DNA of 48,057 nt from Streptomyces niveus (GCF_001723055.1 NZ_MDCR01000084.1:1-48057), one strand, 5' to 3'. Shown: positions 1 through 8,116, numbered from the stretch's first letter. Numbers and translations: made by a program. The notes: generated from the letters alone by a model not told the origin.

Positions 1-35
1 GATCGGGAAGCTTTGCGTTGGAGGGGGGAGTGCGT

Positions 36-62
36 GGGGCCCGGTCCGGTGGACCGGGCCCC
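36..62 (+). terminator. Strong hairpin terminator of a gene left of the window
   Basis: A perfect 12-bp stem (GGGGCCCGGTCC at 36-47 and its complement at 51-62) closes a 3-nt loop. No long U tract follows, which is usual for Streptomyces terminators. It probably ends transcription of a gene outside the window; the opposite orientation cannot be excluded. Confidence 0.6.
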
Positions 63-105
63 TAGAGCTTTCCGGGCACCCCTCGAAGCCCTGCGCGGCC
101 GGGAG

Positions 106-114
106 TTGTCCACA
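106..114 (+). promoter_or_regulatory. DnaA box upstream of the RecD2-type helicase
   Basis: TTGTCCACA at 106-114 is the consensus DnaA box of Streptomyces (the G at position 3 is the preferred base there). It lies 40 bp upstream of the helicase start, in a gap with no other gene. A single box is weak evidence on its own, but two similar boxes precede the second SSB gene at 39561. Confidence 0.45.
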
Positions 115-154
115 GGGCGGGCCGGGTGTCGTACCCGGGCGGTAGCGTCGGATC

Positions 155-2377
155 ATGTCCAATCTGGCCGTGCTCGAAGGCGTTCTTGAGCGGATCACGT
201 ACAGCAACGAGGAGAACGGCTACACGGTCGCCCGCGTCGACACCGGCCGGGGCGCCGATCTGCTCACCGTGGTCGGCTCGCTCCTCGGCGCGCAGCCGGG
301 GGAGTCCCTGCGCATGGAGGGCCGTTGGGCCTCGCACCCCCAGTACGGCAAGCAGTTCACGGTGGAGAACTACACGACGGTCCTGCCCGCGACGATCCAG
401 GGCATCCGCCGCTATCTCGGCTCCGGTCTCATCAAGGGCATCGGTCCGCGTATCGCCGAGCGGATCGTCGAGCATTTCGGCGTCGACACCCTGGAGATCA
501 TCGAGAAGGAGCCCAAGCGGCTCGTCGAGGTGCCCGGCCTCGGCCCCAAGCGGACGAAACTGATCGGCGCCGCCTGGGAGGAGCAGAAGGCCATCAAGGA
601 AGTCATGATCTTCCTTCAGGGCGTCGGCGTCTCCACCTCGATCGCCGTCCGCATCTACAAGAAGTACGGCGACGCCTCGATCTCCGTCGTGAAGAACGAG
701 CCCTACCGGCTGGCCGCCGACGTGTGGGGCATCGGCTTCCTCACCGCCGACCGCATCGCCCAGGCCGTCGGCATCCCGCATGACAGTCCGGACCGCGCGA
801 AGGCGGGGATTCAGTACGCGCTCTCCCAGTCCACCGACCAGGGGCACTGCTTCCTGCCCGAGGAGCAGCTCATCTCCGACGCGGTGAAGCTTCTCCAGGT
901 CGACACCGGACTGGTCATCGACTGCCTGGCCGAACTGGCCGCCGATGACGAGGGGGTGGTCCGGGAGAAGGTGCCGGGCCCCGACGGGGGCGAGCCCGTC
1001 ACCGCCGTCTATCTGGTGCCCTTCCACCGTGCGGAGCTGTCCCTCTCCGCCCAGCTGCTGCGGCTGCTGCGGGCCGGGGAGGACCGGATGCCCGCCTTCC
1101 AGGACGTCGTCTGGGAGAAGGCCCTGCCCTGGCTCGCGGGCCGCACAGGAGCCGAGCTGGCCCCCGAGCAGGAGGCCGCGGTGCGGCTCGCCCTCACCCG
1201 TAAGGTCGCCGTCCTGACCGGCGGGCCGGGCTGTGGAAAGTCCTTCACGGTCCGCTCGATCGTGGAGCTCGCGAAGGCCAAGAAGGCGAAGGTGGTGCTC
1301 GCCGCGCCCACCGGGCGCGCCGCCAAACGCCTCGCCGAGCTGACCGGAGCCGAGGCGTCCACCGTCCACCGGCTGCTGGAACTGAAGCCGGGCGGCGACG
1401 CCGCGTACGACAGGGACCGGCCCCTCGACGCCGATCTGGTCGTCGTCGACGAGGCGTCCATGCTGGATCTGCTGCTCGCCAACAAGCTCGTGAAGGCGGT
1501 GGCACCCGGTGCACACCTGCTGCTCGTCGGTGACGTCGACCAGCTGCCGTCGGTGGGTGCGGGCGAGGTGCTGCGGGACCTGCTGGCCGACGCCGGACCC
1601 GTGCCGCAGGTGCGGCTGACCCGGATCTTCCGGCAGGCCCAGCAGTCGGGCGTGGTGACCAACGCCCACCGCATCAACTCCGGGGTCCAGCCCATCACCC
1701 AGGGCCTGAGCGACTTCTTCCTTTTCGTGGAGGACGAGACGGAGGAGGCAGGAAAGCTGACGGTGGACGTCGCGGCCCGCCGTATCCCCGCCACCTTCGG
1801 CCTCGACCCGCGGCGCGACATCCAGGTGCTGGCCCCGATGCACCGCGGCCCGGCCGGCGCGGGCACCCTCAACGGGCTGCTCCAGCAGGCCATCACCCCC
1901 GCCCGGCCCGAGCTGCCGGAGAAGCGGCTCGGCGGCCGTGTCTTCCGCGTCGGCGACAAGGTCACCCAGATCCGCAACAACTACGACAAGGGGCGGAACG
2001 GGGTCTTCAACGGCACGGTCGGGGTTGTGACCTCGCTGAATACGGACGACCAGTGCCTGACGGTGCGCACCGACGAGGACGAGGACGTGCCGTACGACTT
2101 CGACGAGCTGGACGAGCTGGCGCACGCCTACGCGGTGACGATCCACCGCTCGCAGGGCAGCGAGTACCCGGCCGTGGTCATCCCGGTCACGACCGGCGCC
2201 TGGATGATGCTCCAGCGGAATCTGCTCTACACGGCGGTCACCCGGGCCAAGAAGCTCGTCGTCCTCGTCGGCTCCCGGAAGGCGATAGGCCAGGCTGTCC
2301 GCACGGTCTCCGCCGGCCGCCGCTTCACCGCCCTCGACCACCGCCTCTCGGGCGGCCTCCAGGCCGGCGGTTTCTAG
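155..2377 (+). CDS. recD2: RecD2-type DNA helicase (SF1B, ATP-dependent)
   Basis: This 740-residue protein is a RecD-like 5-to-3 DNA helicase of the RecD2 class found in bacteria without RecBC partners; it probably acts in DNA repair or recombination. The first ~200 residues carry helix-hairpin-helix repeats (KGIGPRIAERI, VPGLGPKRTKLI) typical of RecD2. Walker A GGPGCGKS has its lysine at residue 362, followed by DEASMLD (motif II), a GDVDQLPSVG motif III and a C-terminal YAVTIHRSQGSEYP motif typical of UvrD_C_2. The ATG has no Shine-Dalgarno sequence, and TAGCGT ends 6 nt before it, so a leaderless transcript is likely. Length fits the family. No recB or recC is nearby. Confidence 0.9.
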   Translation: MSNLAVLEGVLERITYSNEENGYTVARVDTGRGADLLTVVGSLLGAQPGESLRMEGRWASHPQYGKQFTVENYTTVLPATIQGIRRYLGSGLIKGIGPRIAERIVEHFGVDTLEIIEKEPKRLVEVPGLGPKRTKLIGAAWEEQKAIKEVMIFLQGVGVSTSIAVRIYKKYGDASISVVKNEPYRLAADVWGIGFLTADRIAQAVGIPHDSPDRAKAGIQYALSQSTDQGHCFLPEEQLISDAVKLLQVDTGLVIDCLAELAADDEGVVREKVPGPDGGEPVTAVYLVPFHRAELSLSAQLLRLLRAGEDRMPAFQDVVWEKALPWLAGRTGAELAPEQEAAVRLALTRKVAVLTGGPGCGKSFTVRSIVELAKAKKAKVVLAAPTGRAAKRLAELTGAEASTVHRLLELKPGGDAAYDRDRPLDADLVVVDEASMLDLLLANKLVKAVAPGAHLLLVGDVDQLPSVGAGEVLRDLLADAGPVPQVRLTRIFRQAQQSGVVTNAHRINSGVQPITQGLSDFFLFVEDETEEAGKLTVDVAARRIPATFGLDPRRDIQVLAPMHRGPAGAGTLNGLLQQAITPARPELPEKRLGGRVFRVGDKVTQIRNNYDKGRNGVFNGTVGVVTSLNTDDQCLTVRTDEDEDVPYDFDELDELAHAYAVTIHRSQGSEYPAVVIPVTTGAWMMLQRNLLYTAVTRAKKLVVLVGSRKAIGQAVRTVSAGRRFTALDHRLSGGLQAGGF

Positions 2378-2483
2378 GGCCCCGTCCGGACCCGGCGTGA
2401 CCCCCTCCAGGGGAGTGTCCGGGGAGGGAATGCCCACCCCGGACTTTCGGAACCGGGGCGAAGGGGGCAGGATGTGGAAGTTG

Positions 2484-2500
2484 GCGGCACTCAGTGCCGC
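2484..2500. repeat. Small perfect hairpin in the citrate synthase leader
   Basis: GCGGCAC-TCA-GTGCCGC is a perfect 7-bp inverted repeat in the 231-bp gap between the helicase and citrate synthase. It falls in the spacer of a possible promoter (TTGGCG at 2481, TAGGCC at 2504), so it could be an operator. The promoter call is weak. Confidence 0.3.
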
Positions 2501-2608
2501 GAATAGGCCTAATGGTCGACCCCGAGTGCACTCTCCTGAGCCAAATGGGGGATGGTGGAGTCAGTCAGGGCACCTCGAAGAAGAGGCACTACGTCGGTGA
2601 GGGATGAC

Positions 2609-3898
2609 GTGAGCGACAACTCTGTAGTACTGCGGTACGGCGATGGCGAGTACACCTACCCGGTGATCGACAGCACCGTCGGCGACAAGGGCTTCGACAT
2701 CGGGAAGCTGCGGGCCCAGACCGGCCTGGTGACCCTGGACAGCGGCTACGGCAATACCGCCGCCTATAAATCCGCCGTCACCTATCTCGACGGTGAGCAG
2801 GGCATCCTGCGGTACCGCGGCTACCCCATCGAGCAGCTCGCCGAAAGCTCGACGTTCCTCGAGGTGGGCTACCTGCTCATCAACGGTGAACTTCCCAAGG
2901 TCGACGAGCTGGCGTCCTTCAAGAACGAGATCACCCAGCACACGCTGCTGCACGAGGACGTGAAGCGCTTCTTCGACGGCTTCCCGCGTGACGCGCACCC
3001 GATGGCCATGCTGTCCTCCGTGGTCAGCGCGCTGTCGACGTTCTACCAGGACAGCCACAACCCGTTCGACGAGCAGCAGCGCCACCTCTCGACGATCCGG
3101 CTGCTGGCCAAGCTCCCGACGATCGCGGCGTACGCGTACAAGAAGTCGATCGGTCACCCCTTCGTCTACCCGCGCAACGACCTCGGGTACGTCGAGAACT
3201 TCCTGCGCATGACCTTCTCGGTCCCCGCCCAGGAGTACGAGCTGGACCCGGTGGTGGTCTCGGCCCTCGACAAGCTGCTGATCCTGCACGCGGACCACGA
3301 GCAGAACTGTTCGACCTCCACCGTGCGGCTGGTCGGCTCGTCGCAGGCGAACATGTTCGCCTCGATCTCCGCCGGCATCAGCGCCCTGTGGGGCCCGCTG
3401 CACGGTGGCGCCAACCAGTCGGTGCTGGAGATGCTCGAGGGCATCCAGGCCAACGGCGGCGACGTCGACTCCTTCATCCGCAAGGTGAAGAACAAGGAGG
3501 ACGGCGTCCGGCTGATGGGCTTCGGCCACCGCGTCTACAAGAGCTTCGACCCCCGGGCGAAGATCATCAAGGCGGCGGCGCACGATGTCCTCTCGGCGCT
3601 CGGCAAGTCCGACGAGCTGCTCGACATCGCGTTGAAGCTGGAGGAGCACGCGCTCTCCGACGACTACTTCGTCTCGCGCAACCTCTACCCGAACGTGGAC
3701 TTCTACACGGGTCTGATCTACCGGGCTATGGGCTTCCCGACCGAGATGTTCACCGTGCTCTTCGCGATCGGCCGGCTGCCCGGCTGGATCGCCCAGTGGC
3801 ACGAGATGATCAAGGAGCCCGGCTCCCGTATCGGCCGCCCGCGCCAGATCTACACCGGCGAGGTCCTGCGCGACTTCGTCCCTGTCGAGAGCCGCTGA
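2609..3898 (+). CDS. citA: Citrate synthase (TCA cycle)
   Basis: This 429-residue protein condenses oxaloacetate and acetyl-CoA to citrate in the cytoplasm. The catalytic triad is visible and spaced as in E. coli GltA: His265 in LHGGANQ, His307 in GFGHRVYK and Asp364 in VDFYTG. The N-terminal extension is of the type II (NADH-sensitive, hexameric) class. I chose GTG at 2609 because the product then begins MSDNSVVLRYGDGEY, the usual actinobacterial N-terminus, and a GTGAGGG ribosome-binding sequence lies just upstream; an in-frame GTG at 2597 is possible. The gene stands alone, with a strong terminator 36 bp after its stop. Confidence 0.97.
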   Translation: MSDNSVVLRYGDGEYTYPVIDSTVGDKGFDIGKLRAQTGLVTLDSGYGNTAAYKSAVTYLDGEQGILRYRGYPIEQLAESSTFLEVGYLLINGELPKVDELASFKNEITQHTLLHEDVKRFFDGFPRDAHPMAMLSSVVSALSTFYQDSHNPFDEQQRHLSTIRLLAKLPTIAAYAYKKSIGHPFVYPRNDLGYVENFLRMTFSVPAQEYELDPVVVSALDKLLILHADHEQNCSTSTVRLVGSSQANMFASISAGISALWGPLHGGANQSVLEMLEGIQANGGDVDSFIRKVKNKEDGVRLMGFGHRVYKSFDPRAKIIKAAAHDVLSALGKSDELLDIALKLEEHALSDDYFVSRNLYPNVDFYTGLIYRAMGFPTEMFTVLFAIGRLPGWIAQWHEMIKEPGSRIGRPRQIYTGEVLRDFVPVESR

Positions 3899-3929
3899 GC
3901 CTCGCAGGACGGACACCACCCGAGCGCAA

Positions 3930-4222
3930 CAGAAAGCGCCCCGCTTCCCGATCCCCCCACGGGTCGGTATAGCGGGGCGCTTCCCATATCCCCGGTGCGG
4001 ATTCCCCCCACGGGATCCGGGCCGGGCGTCTGCGGTTGCCGGCAGAAGCCAGTTTCACGCGGTCTGCCGGGGTCCGTACGAACCAGGGGGGCCGCTCAAA
4101 GCTCCCCAGTTGCACGTCCCCCGGCCAACGCTTGCCTGAGACATCCCCCAAGACATCTCATGAACGTCCCCCAAGACGTTCTCGGCATCGCCTCTTAGAC
4201 TCGCGAGCTGCCCGGATGGTTA
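3930..4222 (-). ncRNA. Probable structured small RNA, about 290 nt, in the citA-copZ gap
   Basis: No convincing protein gene lies in 3899-4457. On the minus strand there is a promoter-like pair (TTCACA at 4257-4252 and TAGATT at 4234-4229, 17-bp spacer), and about 240 bp further on a 12-bp hairpin followed by TTTCTGTT. Between them are two consecutive hairpins with the same 6-nt loop: GAACGUC-UUGGGG-GACGUUC (7 bp) and GAGAUGUC-UUGGGG-GAUGUCUC (8 bp with two G-U pairs). Stems that differ while pairing and loop are kept suggest selected RNA structure. A minus-strand reading frame spans part of it but lacks a credible start. Function is unknown; I do not assign a named RNA family. Confidence 0.5.
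3934..3982. terminator. Bidirectional terminator between citA and a minus-strand transcript
   Basis: A perfect 12-bp stem (AAGCGCCCCGCT at 3934-3945, complement at 3971-3982) encloses 25 nt that can form a smaller inner stem. On the plus strand it follows citA but is trailed by C-rich sequence. On the minus strand it is trailed by TTTCTGTT, so it looks better suited to ending a leftward transcript from the following gap. Confidence 0.75.
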
Positions 4223-4228
4223 CCCCTA

Positions 4229-4257
4229 AATCTATGTGATCTAGATCTCTTTGTGAA
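4229..4257 (-). promoter_or_regulatory. Candidate promoter of the small RNA
   Basis: Reading leftward, TTCACA and TAGATT are separated by exactly 17 bp, close to the vegetative sigma (HrdB) consensus TTGACA/TAGAAT. Transcription would start near 4222. This AT-richer stretch stands out from the GC-rich surroundings. Confidence 0.45.
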
Positions 4258-4401
4258 GGTCCTGTGCCTCATGTGAAGGAGCGGGACCGCAAATTGTTGG
4301 TTACTACGAAAACAGACGAAAAGGCCGCCGCCAACCCCGCGGCCCCGCCGATCGCGGGCTGAGCGGGGCTGTTGTGGCGCGGGGCGACCGGAACGACGGG
4401 A

Positions 4402-4443
4402 GGGCCGCACGCCGCCCGGTGGGAAACCGGTCGCGTACGGCCC
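4402..4443 (-). terminator. Terminator of the copper chaperone gene
   Basis: An 11-bp stem with one wobble (GGGCCGTACGC in the leftward RNA, 4443-4433, against 4412-4402) encloses an inner CCGGT/ACCGG stem. It begins 15 bp after the leftward stop codon of the HMA-domain gene, where its terminator is expected. Confidence 0.55.
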
Positions 4444-4457
4444 CGTGACGAGATCGC

Positions 4458-4775
4458 TCAGGCCTGGCCGGCCAGCTCGTAACCCGCCTCGTCGACCGCC
4501 GCGCGCACGTCGCTCTCGTCGAGCGGGGCCTCGGAGACCACGGTCACCCGGCCGCTGGCGGCCTCGGCCGCCACCGATGTGACGCCCTTGATCGCGGAGA
4601 TCTCGCCCGAGACCGCGCCCTCGCAGTGACTGCAGGTCATGCCGGTGACCGCGTACACCGTCGTGACGGCGCCCGTCGTGGTCTCGGCGGCGCCGTCGTG
4701 ACAGGAGCCGGTCGGCGAGCAGCAGGAACCGGCGGCCTGGGTGGTCCCCGTCGCGGTCTTCGTCTCTGCGGTCAT
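4458..4775 (-). CDS. copZ: CopZ-like copper chaperone (HMA domain) with Cys-rich N-terminus
   Basis: This 105-residue protein has a C-terminal heavy-metal-associated domain (about residues 37-105) with the metal-binding MTCSHC motif (Cys48, Cys51). Such proteins carry Cu(I) in the cytoplasm to a copper ATPase or repressor. Residues 1-36 are an added segment with Cys18, Cys19, Cys25 and His26, which could bind further metal or act as a flexible tail; most CopZ proteins are about 70 residues. CGGAGGAG lies 6 nt before the ATG. A CsoR-type palindrome overlaps the promoter. The usual copper ATPase gene is not adjacent, so this copy is an orphan in the window. Confidence 0.85.
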   Translation of the reverse strand: MTAETKTATGTTQAAGSCCSPTGSCHDGAAETTTGAVTTVYAVTGMTCSHCEGAVSGEISAIKGVTSVAAEAASGRVTVVSEAPLDESDVRAAVDEAGYELAGQA

Positions 4776-4858
4776 GGCGTTCTCCTCCGGGCGGGCATGC
4801 GGAACGGGAAAGGGCTGCCAGGGGCGCGGAAACGCCGCGACGCCCTGACCTACGACAG

Positions 4859-4878
4859 ACTATACCCCTAGGGGGTAT
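4859..4878 (-). promoter_or_regulatory. CsoR-type copper operator overlapping the copZ promoter
   Basis: ATACCCCTAGGGGGTAT (4862-4878) is an almost perfect palindrome of the ATACCCC-N-GGGGTAT type bound by the copper-sensing repressor CsoR. The leftward -10 element TATAGT (4864-4859) overlaps it, so bound CsoR would block polymerase. Copper should release the repressor and induce copZ. Confidence 0.8.
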
Positions 4879-4919
4879 GAATGCGAGTCCGGGATCGCGG
4901 CGCGGGTTCTCGGGTGGCG

Positions 4920-5669
4920 TCAGGAGTCCGGTGACGCCGTCTCCCGCTGTGCCTGGCAGTGGGGGAGTGCGTGGCCGACCAGGGGGTCCAGGTAGCGGAA
5001 CATGGCGTTCTTCAGCTCCCCGACATACGCCTCCCGCTCCTCGCCCTCGTGCGACAGGATCAGGTCCAGGCCGCCCTTGAACAGGACGAAGACGAACTCC
5101 GCCGTCCTGGTCCGCTCGGCCCGCGGGGTGTCGGGGAGGTAGCTGCCCAGGATCTCCTCCACCCGGGTGAGCAGCGTGGAGTGCAGGACGTCGTGCTCCT
5201 CCGTCACCTGCCCCGGGATCTCGGAGCCGTGCATCAGGACGGCGAACGCCGGATTCTCGCAGTTGAACGTGATCAGCGGATCGAGGACGGCGTCCAGCAT
5301 CTCCGGGAGCGGCAGATCCATGTGGGCGGGTGTGAACGCCTGGCCGTACGTCGTGCGCCAGCGATTGAGGAGTACGTCGCCCAGCTCGACGGCGATGGCT
5401 TCCTTGTTCGGGAAGAACTGGTAGAGCGTGCCGGGCGAGACGCCGGCCTCCCGGGCGATGGAGTTGGTGCTCGCCGCCGTGTAGCCGGTCGCGCAGAAGA
5501 CCCGGCCCGCGGCTTCGAGGAGCTGTGCGATACGGCGCTCGCCGCGTGCCTGGCGGCGCCGTGGCCTGCCCGTGTCCTCGGTGGAGCCGCCGCCCTTGGC
5601 CGCGCCGTCCCCGGCCGCACTGTCCTGGCTGTCTCGCCCCACGGCTCCGCCTCTCCTCGCTTCAGGCAC
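4920..5669 (-). CDS. TetR-family repressor, probable regulator of the MMPL exporter
   Basis: This 249-residue protein has a TetR N-terminal DNA-binding domain at about residues 45-95 (GYTAASTNSIAREAGVSPGT, then LYQFFPNKEAI) and a C-terminal ligand-binding region. The first ~40 residues are charged, low in structure and absent from most relatives. I chose GTG at 5669 because GGGAG sits 5 nt upstream; GTG at 5642 is an alternative. The same frame stays open far into the MMPL gene, but that is a GC artefact. It is divergent from the transporter across a long inverted repeat, the classic layout for a local repressor that also controls itself. The ligand is unknown. Confidence 0.9.
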   Translation of the reverse strand: MPEARRGGAVGRDSQDSAAGDGAAKGGGSTEDTGRPRRRQARGERRIAQLLEAAGRVFCATGYTAASTNSIAREAGVSPGTLYQFFPNKEAIAVELGDVLLNRWRTTYGQAFTPAHMDLPLPEMLDAVLDPLITFNCENPAFAVLMHGSEIPGQVTEEHDVLHSTLLTRVEEILGSYLPDTPRAERTRTAEFVFVLFKGGLDLILSHEGEEREAYVGELKNAMFRYLDPLVGHALPHCQAQRETASPDS

Positions 5670-5707
5670 GTGAACTCCCAGGATCCCTCGATCGGTTGAC
5701 TGCGGTT

Positions 5708-5766
5708 GACAAACGCGAGTCCTCGCTCGCATTCTTGATTTATGCGAGCGATCACTCGTGTTTGTC
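5708..5766. promoter_or_regulatory. Long inverted-repeat operator between TetR and MMPL genes
   Basis: Two 24-bp arms (5708-5731 and 5743-5766) match at 21 of 24 positions around an 11-bp AT-rich centre; the inner ends read TCGCTCGCA and TGCGAGCGA. This is longer than a standard TetR operator and could hold two dimers. Promoter elements for both genes (for example TTGACA at 5706) fall within it. Confidence 0.75.
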
Positions 5767-5822
5767 ATTCTATGGCAGTGGCCGACCCATGTTCTGGGCC
5801 AAGGTGAAGGGGACACCGCACT

Positions 5823-8096
5823 ATGTCCGAAGTCAACAGGGGGTCGCGCGTCGGCGGCTGGACCCGGTTCGTCACGGCGCGCCCACGGCTTTCGCTGCTG
5901 GCCGCCCTGGTGATCACGGCGCTGGCGGTCTTCGCGGGGAGCGGGGTCGGCGACCGGATGGGCAGCGGCGGCTGGGAGGACCCCGCCGCCTCGTCGACCT
6001 ACGCCACGAAGGCGCTGGAGCGTGAGTTCCCGGCCTCCCAGCCGAATCTGCTGCTGCTCGTCGACGCGGGCGGCAAAGGGGTGGACGACCCGTCCGTCGC
6101 CGCCGAGGCCGGGCGGCTCACCGAGCGGCTGGCCGCCGAGGACGGGGTCGTAGGCGTCGGTTCGTACTGGCAGACGCGGGCGCCCGCGCTGCGCGCCGAG
6201 GACGGGGGCGAGGCGCTGATCGCCGCCAGGATCGTGGGCACGGAGAAGGAGGCCGGCGAGACCCTGGAGCGGATAGCACCCGAATTCCGCGGCACGCAGG
6301 GGTCCTTGGACGTCTCCGTCGGCGGGCCCGTGGCCGTACGGCACGAGATGCAGGCCATCATCCAGGAAGATCTGCTGCGGGCCGAGCTGATCGCCCTGCC
6401 GGTCACTCTCGTCCTGCTCGTCATGGTCTTCGGCAGCGCGATCGCCGCCCTGCTGCCGCTGGGCATCGGCATCGTCGCCATCCTCGGGACCAACGCGGTG
6501 CTGCGGGGGATCACCGAGATCACGGATGTCTCGGTCTTCGCGCAGAACCTCACCACGGCCCTCGGGCTCGGACTGGCCGTGGACTACGCCCTGTTCATCG
6601 TGCGCAGATTCCGGGAGGAGCTGGCCGAGGGCGTGGACGTGCGGGACGCGGTGGGCACCACGCTCCGTACCGCCGGACGGACGGTGCTGTTCTCCGCACT
6701 GACGGTCGCGGTGTCGCTCGCGGCGATGATGGTCTTCCCGCAGTACTTCCTGCGCTCGTTCGCCTACGCCGGGATAGCGGTGGTGCTGCTCGCCGCCGCC
6801 GCCGCGCTGATCCTGCTCCCGGCCGCGCTGATGCTGCTCGGCCACCGGGTCAACTCCCTCGACCTGCGACGGCTGTTCGGCAAGGGGCGGAAGAAGCCGG
6901 TACCGGGCGACGGGACGGCGGACGGGACGGTGGAGGGGACGAGCGGCGGCTGGGGGCGTACGGCGGCGCTGGTGATGCGCAGGGCTCCGCTCTTCGCCGT
7001 CGCGACGGCCACAGGCCTGGTCCTGCTCGGACTGCCCTTCCTGGGCGTCAAGTTCGGCACGGCGGACGACCGGCAGCTGCCCTCCAGCGCGGAGGCCCGA
7101 GTGGTCCAGGAGGACATCAGGAGCGCGTTCCCTGGCAGTCCTGGGGGTGGGCTCGAAGTGCTCGGGGAAGGCGGGGCGACAGCCGCGGAGTACGCCGACT
7201 ACCGCGACCGGGTGGCCGCGCTGCCCGATGTGCTGCGCGTCGACGGACCGGTCGTCTCCGGAGACCACGCGTACTTCACGGTGCTGCCCCGTGGCGAGGC
7301 GGTGGACCAGGACACGCAGCGGCTCGTCCGTGAACTGCGCGCCGAACCGGCCGCGTTCGACACCTCGGTCACCGGCACGGCCGCCGTACTGGTCGATTCG
7401 AAGGACGCCATCGGCGACCGGCTGCCCCTGGCCGCGGGCATCATCGTCGTGGTGACCCTGCTGCTGGTCTTCCTGCTCACCGGCAGTGTCCTCATCCCGA
7501 TACAGGCGGTGGCGCTCAACGCGCTCAGCCTCACGGCGATGTTCGGAGCGGTCGTCTGGGTCTTCCAGGACGGCCATCTGTCCGGGTTCCTCGGTTTCAC
7601 CCCGACGGGGGACATCGAGACGACCCTTCCGGTGCTGATGTTCTGCGTCGCCTTCGGACTCTCCATGGACTACGGGGTGTTCCTGATATCCCGGATCAAG
7701 GAGGAGTACGACCGCAGTGGGGACCACGAGCGGTCCGTCATATTCGGGCTTCAGCGCACCGGAGGCCTGATCACGGCGGCGGCGGTGATCCTGGCGGTGG
7801 TCATGGTCGCCATCGGCACCTCGCGGGTGACCAACACCATGATGCTCGGGCTCGGTATCGCGCTCGCGGTCGTCATGGACGCGATGGTCGTACGCAGTCT
7901 GCTGGTCCCCGCGGTGATGAAGCTGACGGGCCGGGCCACCTGGTGGGCGCCGGGGCCGCTGCGCCGCTTCCACGACCGGTTCGGGGTGAGCGAGGGCGGC
8001 TCGCATCCGGCGGCCCTGGTGGGCGGCACGGACGGCACGGGCGGGTCCGAAGGGGCCGTGTCCGGGGCGGGTGAGCGGGACAAGGTCGGGGTCTGA
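5823..8096 (+). CDS. MMPL-family RND exporter
   Basis: This 757-residue inner-membrane protein belongs to the MMPL branch of RND transporters, which use the proton gradient to export lipids or hydrophobic compounds. The halves are duplicated: an N-terminal membrane segment near residue 25, a soluble loop, a block of helices at about 175-345, a second loop and another block at about 535-710. The characteristic Asp-Tyr pairs are present in both halves, at 254-255 (LAVDYALFIVRRF) and 616-617 (LSMDYGVFLISRI). The substrate cannot be told from sequence; control by the divergent TetR protein suggests induction by a toxic compound or lipid signal. AAGGGG lies 10 nt before the ATG. Confidence 0.93.
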   Translation: MSEVNRGSRVGGWTRFVTARPRLSLLAALVITALAVFAGSGVGDRMGSGGWEDPAASSTYATKALEREFPASQPNLLLLVDAGGKGVDDPSVAAEAGRLTERLAAEDGVVGVGSYWQTRAPALRAEDGGEALIAARIVGTEKEAGETLERIAPEFRGTQGSLDVSVGGPVAVRHEMQAIIQEDLLRAELIALPVTLVLLVMVFGSAIAALLPLGIGIVAILGTNAVLRGITEITDVSVFAQNLTTALGLGLAVDYALFIVRRFREELAEGVDVRDAVGTTLRTAGRTVLFSALTVAVSLAAMMVFPQYFLRSFAYAGIAVVLLAAAAALILLPAALMLLGHRVNSLDLRRLFGKGRKKPVPGDGTADGTVEGTSGGWGRTAALVMRRAPLFAVATATGLVLLGLPFLGVKFGTADDRQLPSSAEARVVQEDIRSAFPGSPGGGLEVLGEGGATAAEYADYRDRVAALPDVLRVDGPVVSGDHAYFTVLPRGEAVDQDTQRLVRELRAEPAAFDTSVTGTAAVLVDSKDAIGDRLPLAAGIIVVVTLLLVFLLTGSVLIPIQAVALNALSLTAMFGAVVWVFQDGHLSGFLGFTPTGDIETTLPVLMFCVAFGLSMDYGVFLISRIKEEYDRSGDHERSVIFGLQRTGGLITAAAVILAVVMVAIGTSRVTNTMMLGLGIALAVVMDAMVVRSLLVPAVMKLTGRATWWAPGPLRRFHDRFGVSEGGSHPAALVGGTDGTGGSEGAVSGAGERDKVGV

Positions 8097-8116
8097 GTCG
8101 TCGTCACCCGGACCGA

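Noticed and set aside
62..2437. 791-codon leftward frame antisense to the helicase
   Set aside because: It mirrors a clear RecD2 gene and has the low-complexity Gly/Val/Asp/Leu composition of shadow frames in high-GC DNA.
2561..3919. 452-codon leftward frame antisense to citrate synthase
   Set aside because: The plus strand has a complete citrate synthase with all catalytic residues; the shadow has no recognisable domain.
3810..4151. 113-codon leftward frame in the citA-copZ gap
   Set aside because: Its only start is TTG directly inside a repeated hairpin, without a ribosome-binding site, and it runs into the citA gene. A small RNA explains the region better.
4310..4330. GlnR-like box (GTTACTACGAAAAC)
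   Set aside because: The spacing and second half do not fit the GTNAC-N6-GAAAC pattern, and neither flanking gene concerns nitrogen.
4920..8006. A continuous 1028-codon leftward frame through the MMPL gene
   Set aside because: Only the last 249 codons show a TetR domain. The rest is antisense to the MMPL gene, with Arg/His/Asp-rich composition typical of GC-driven open frames.
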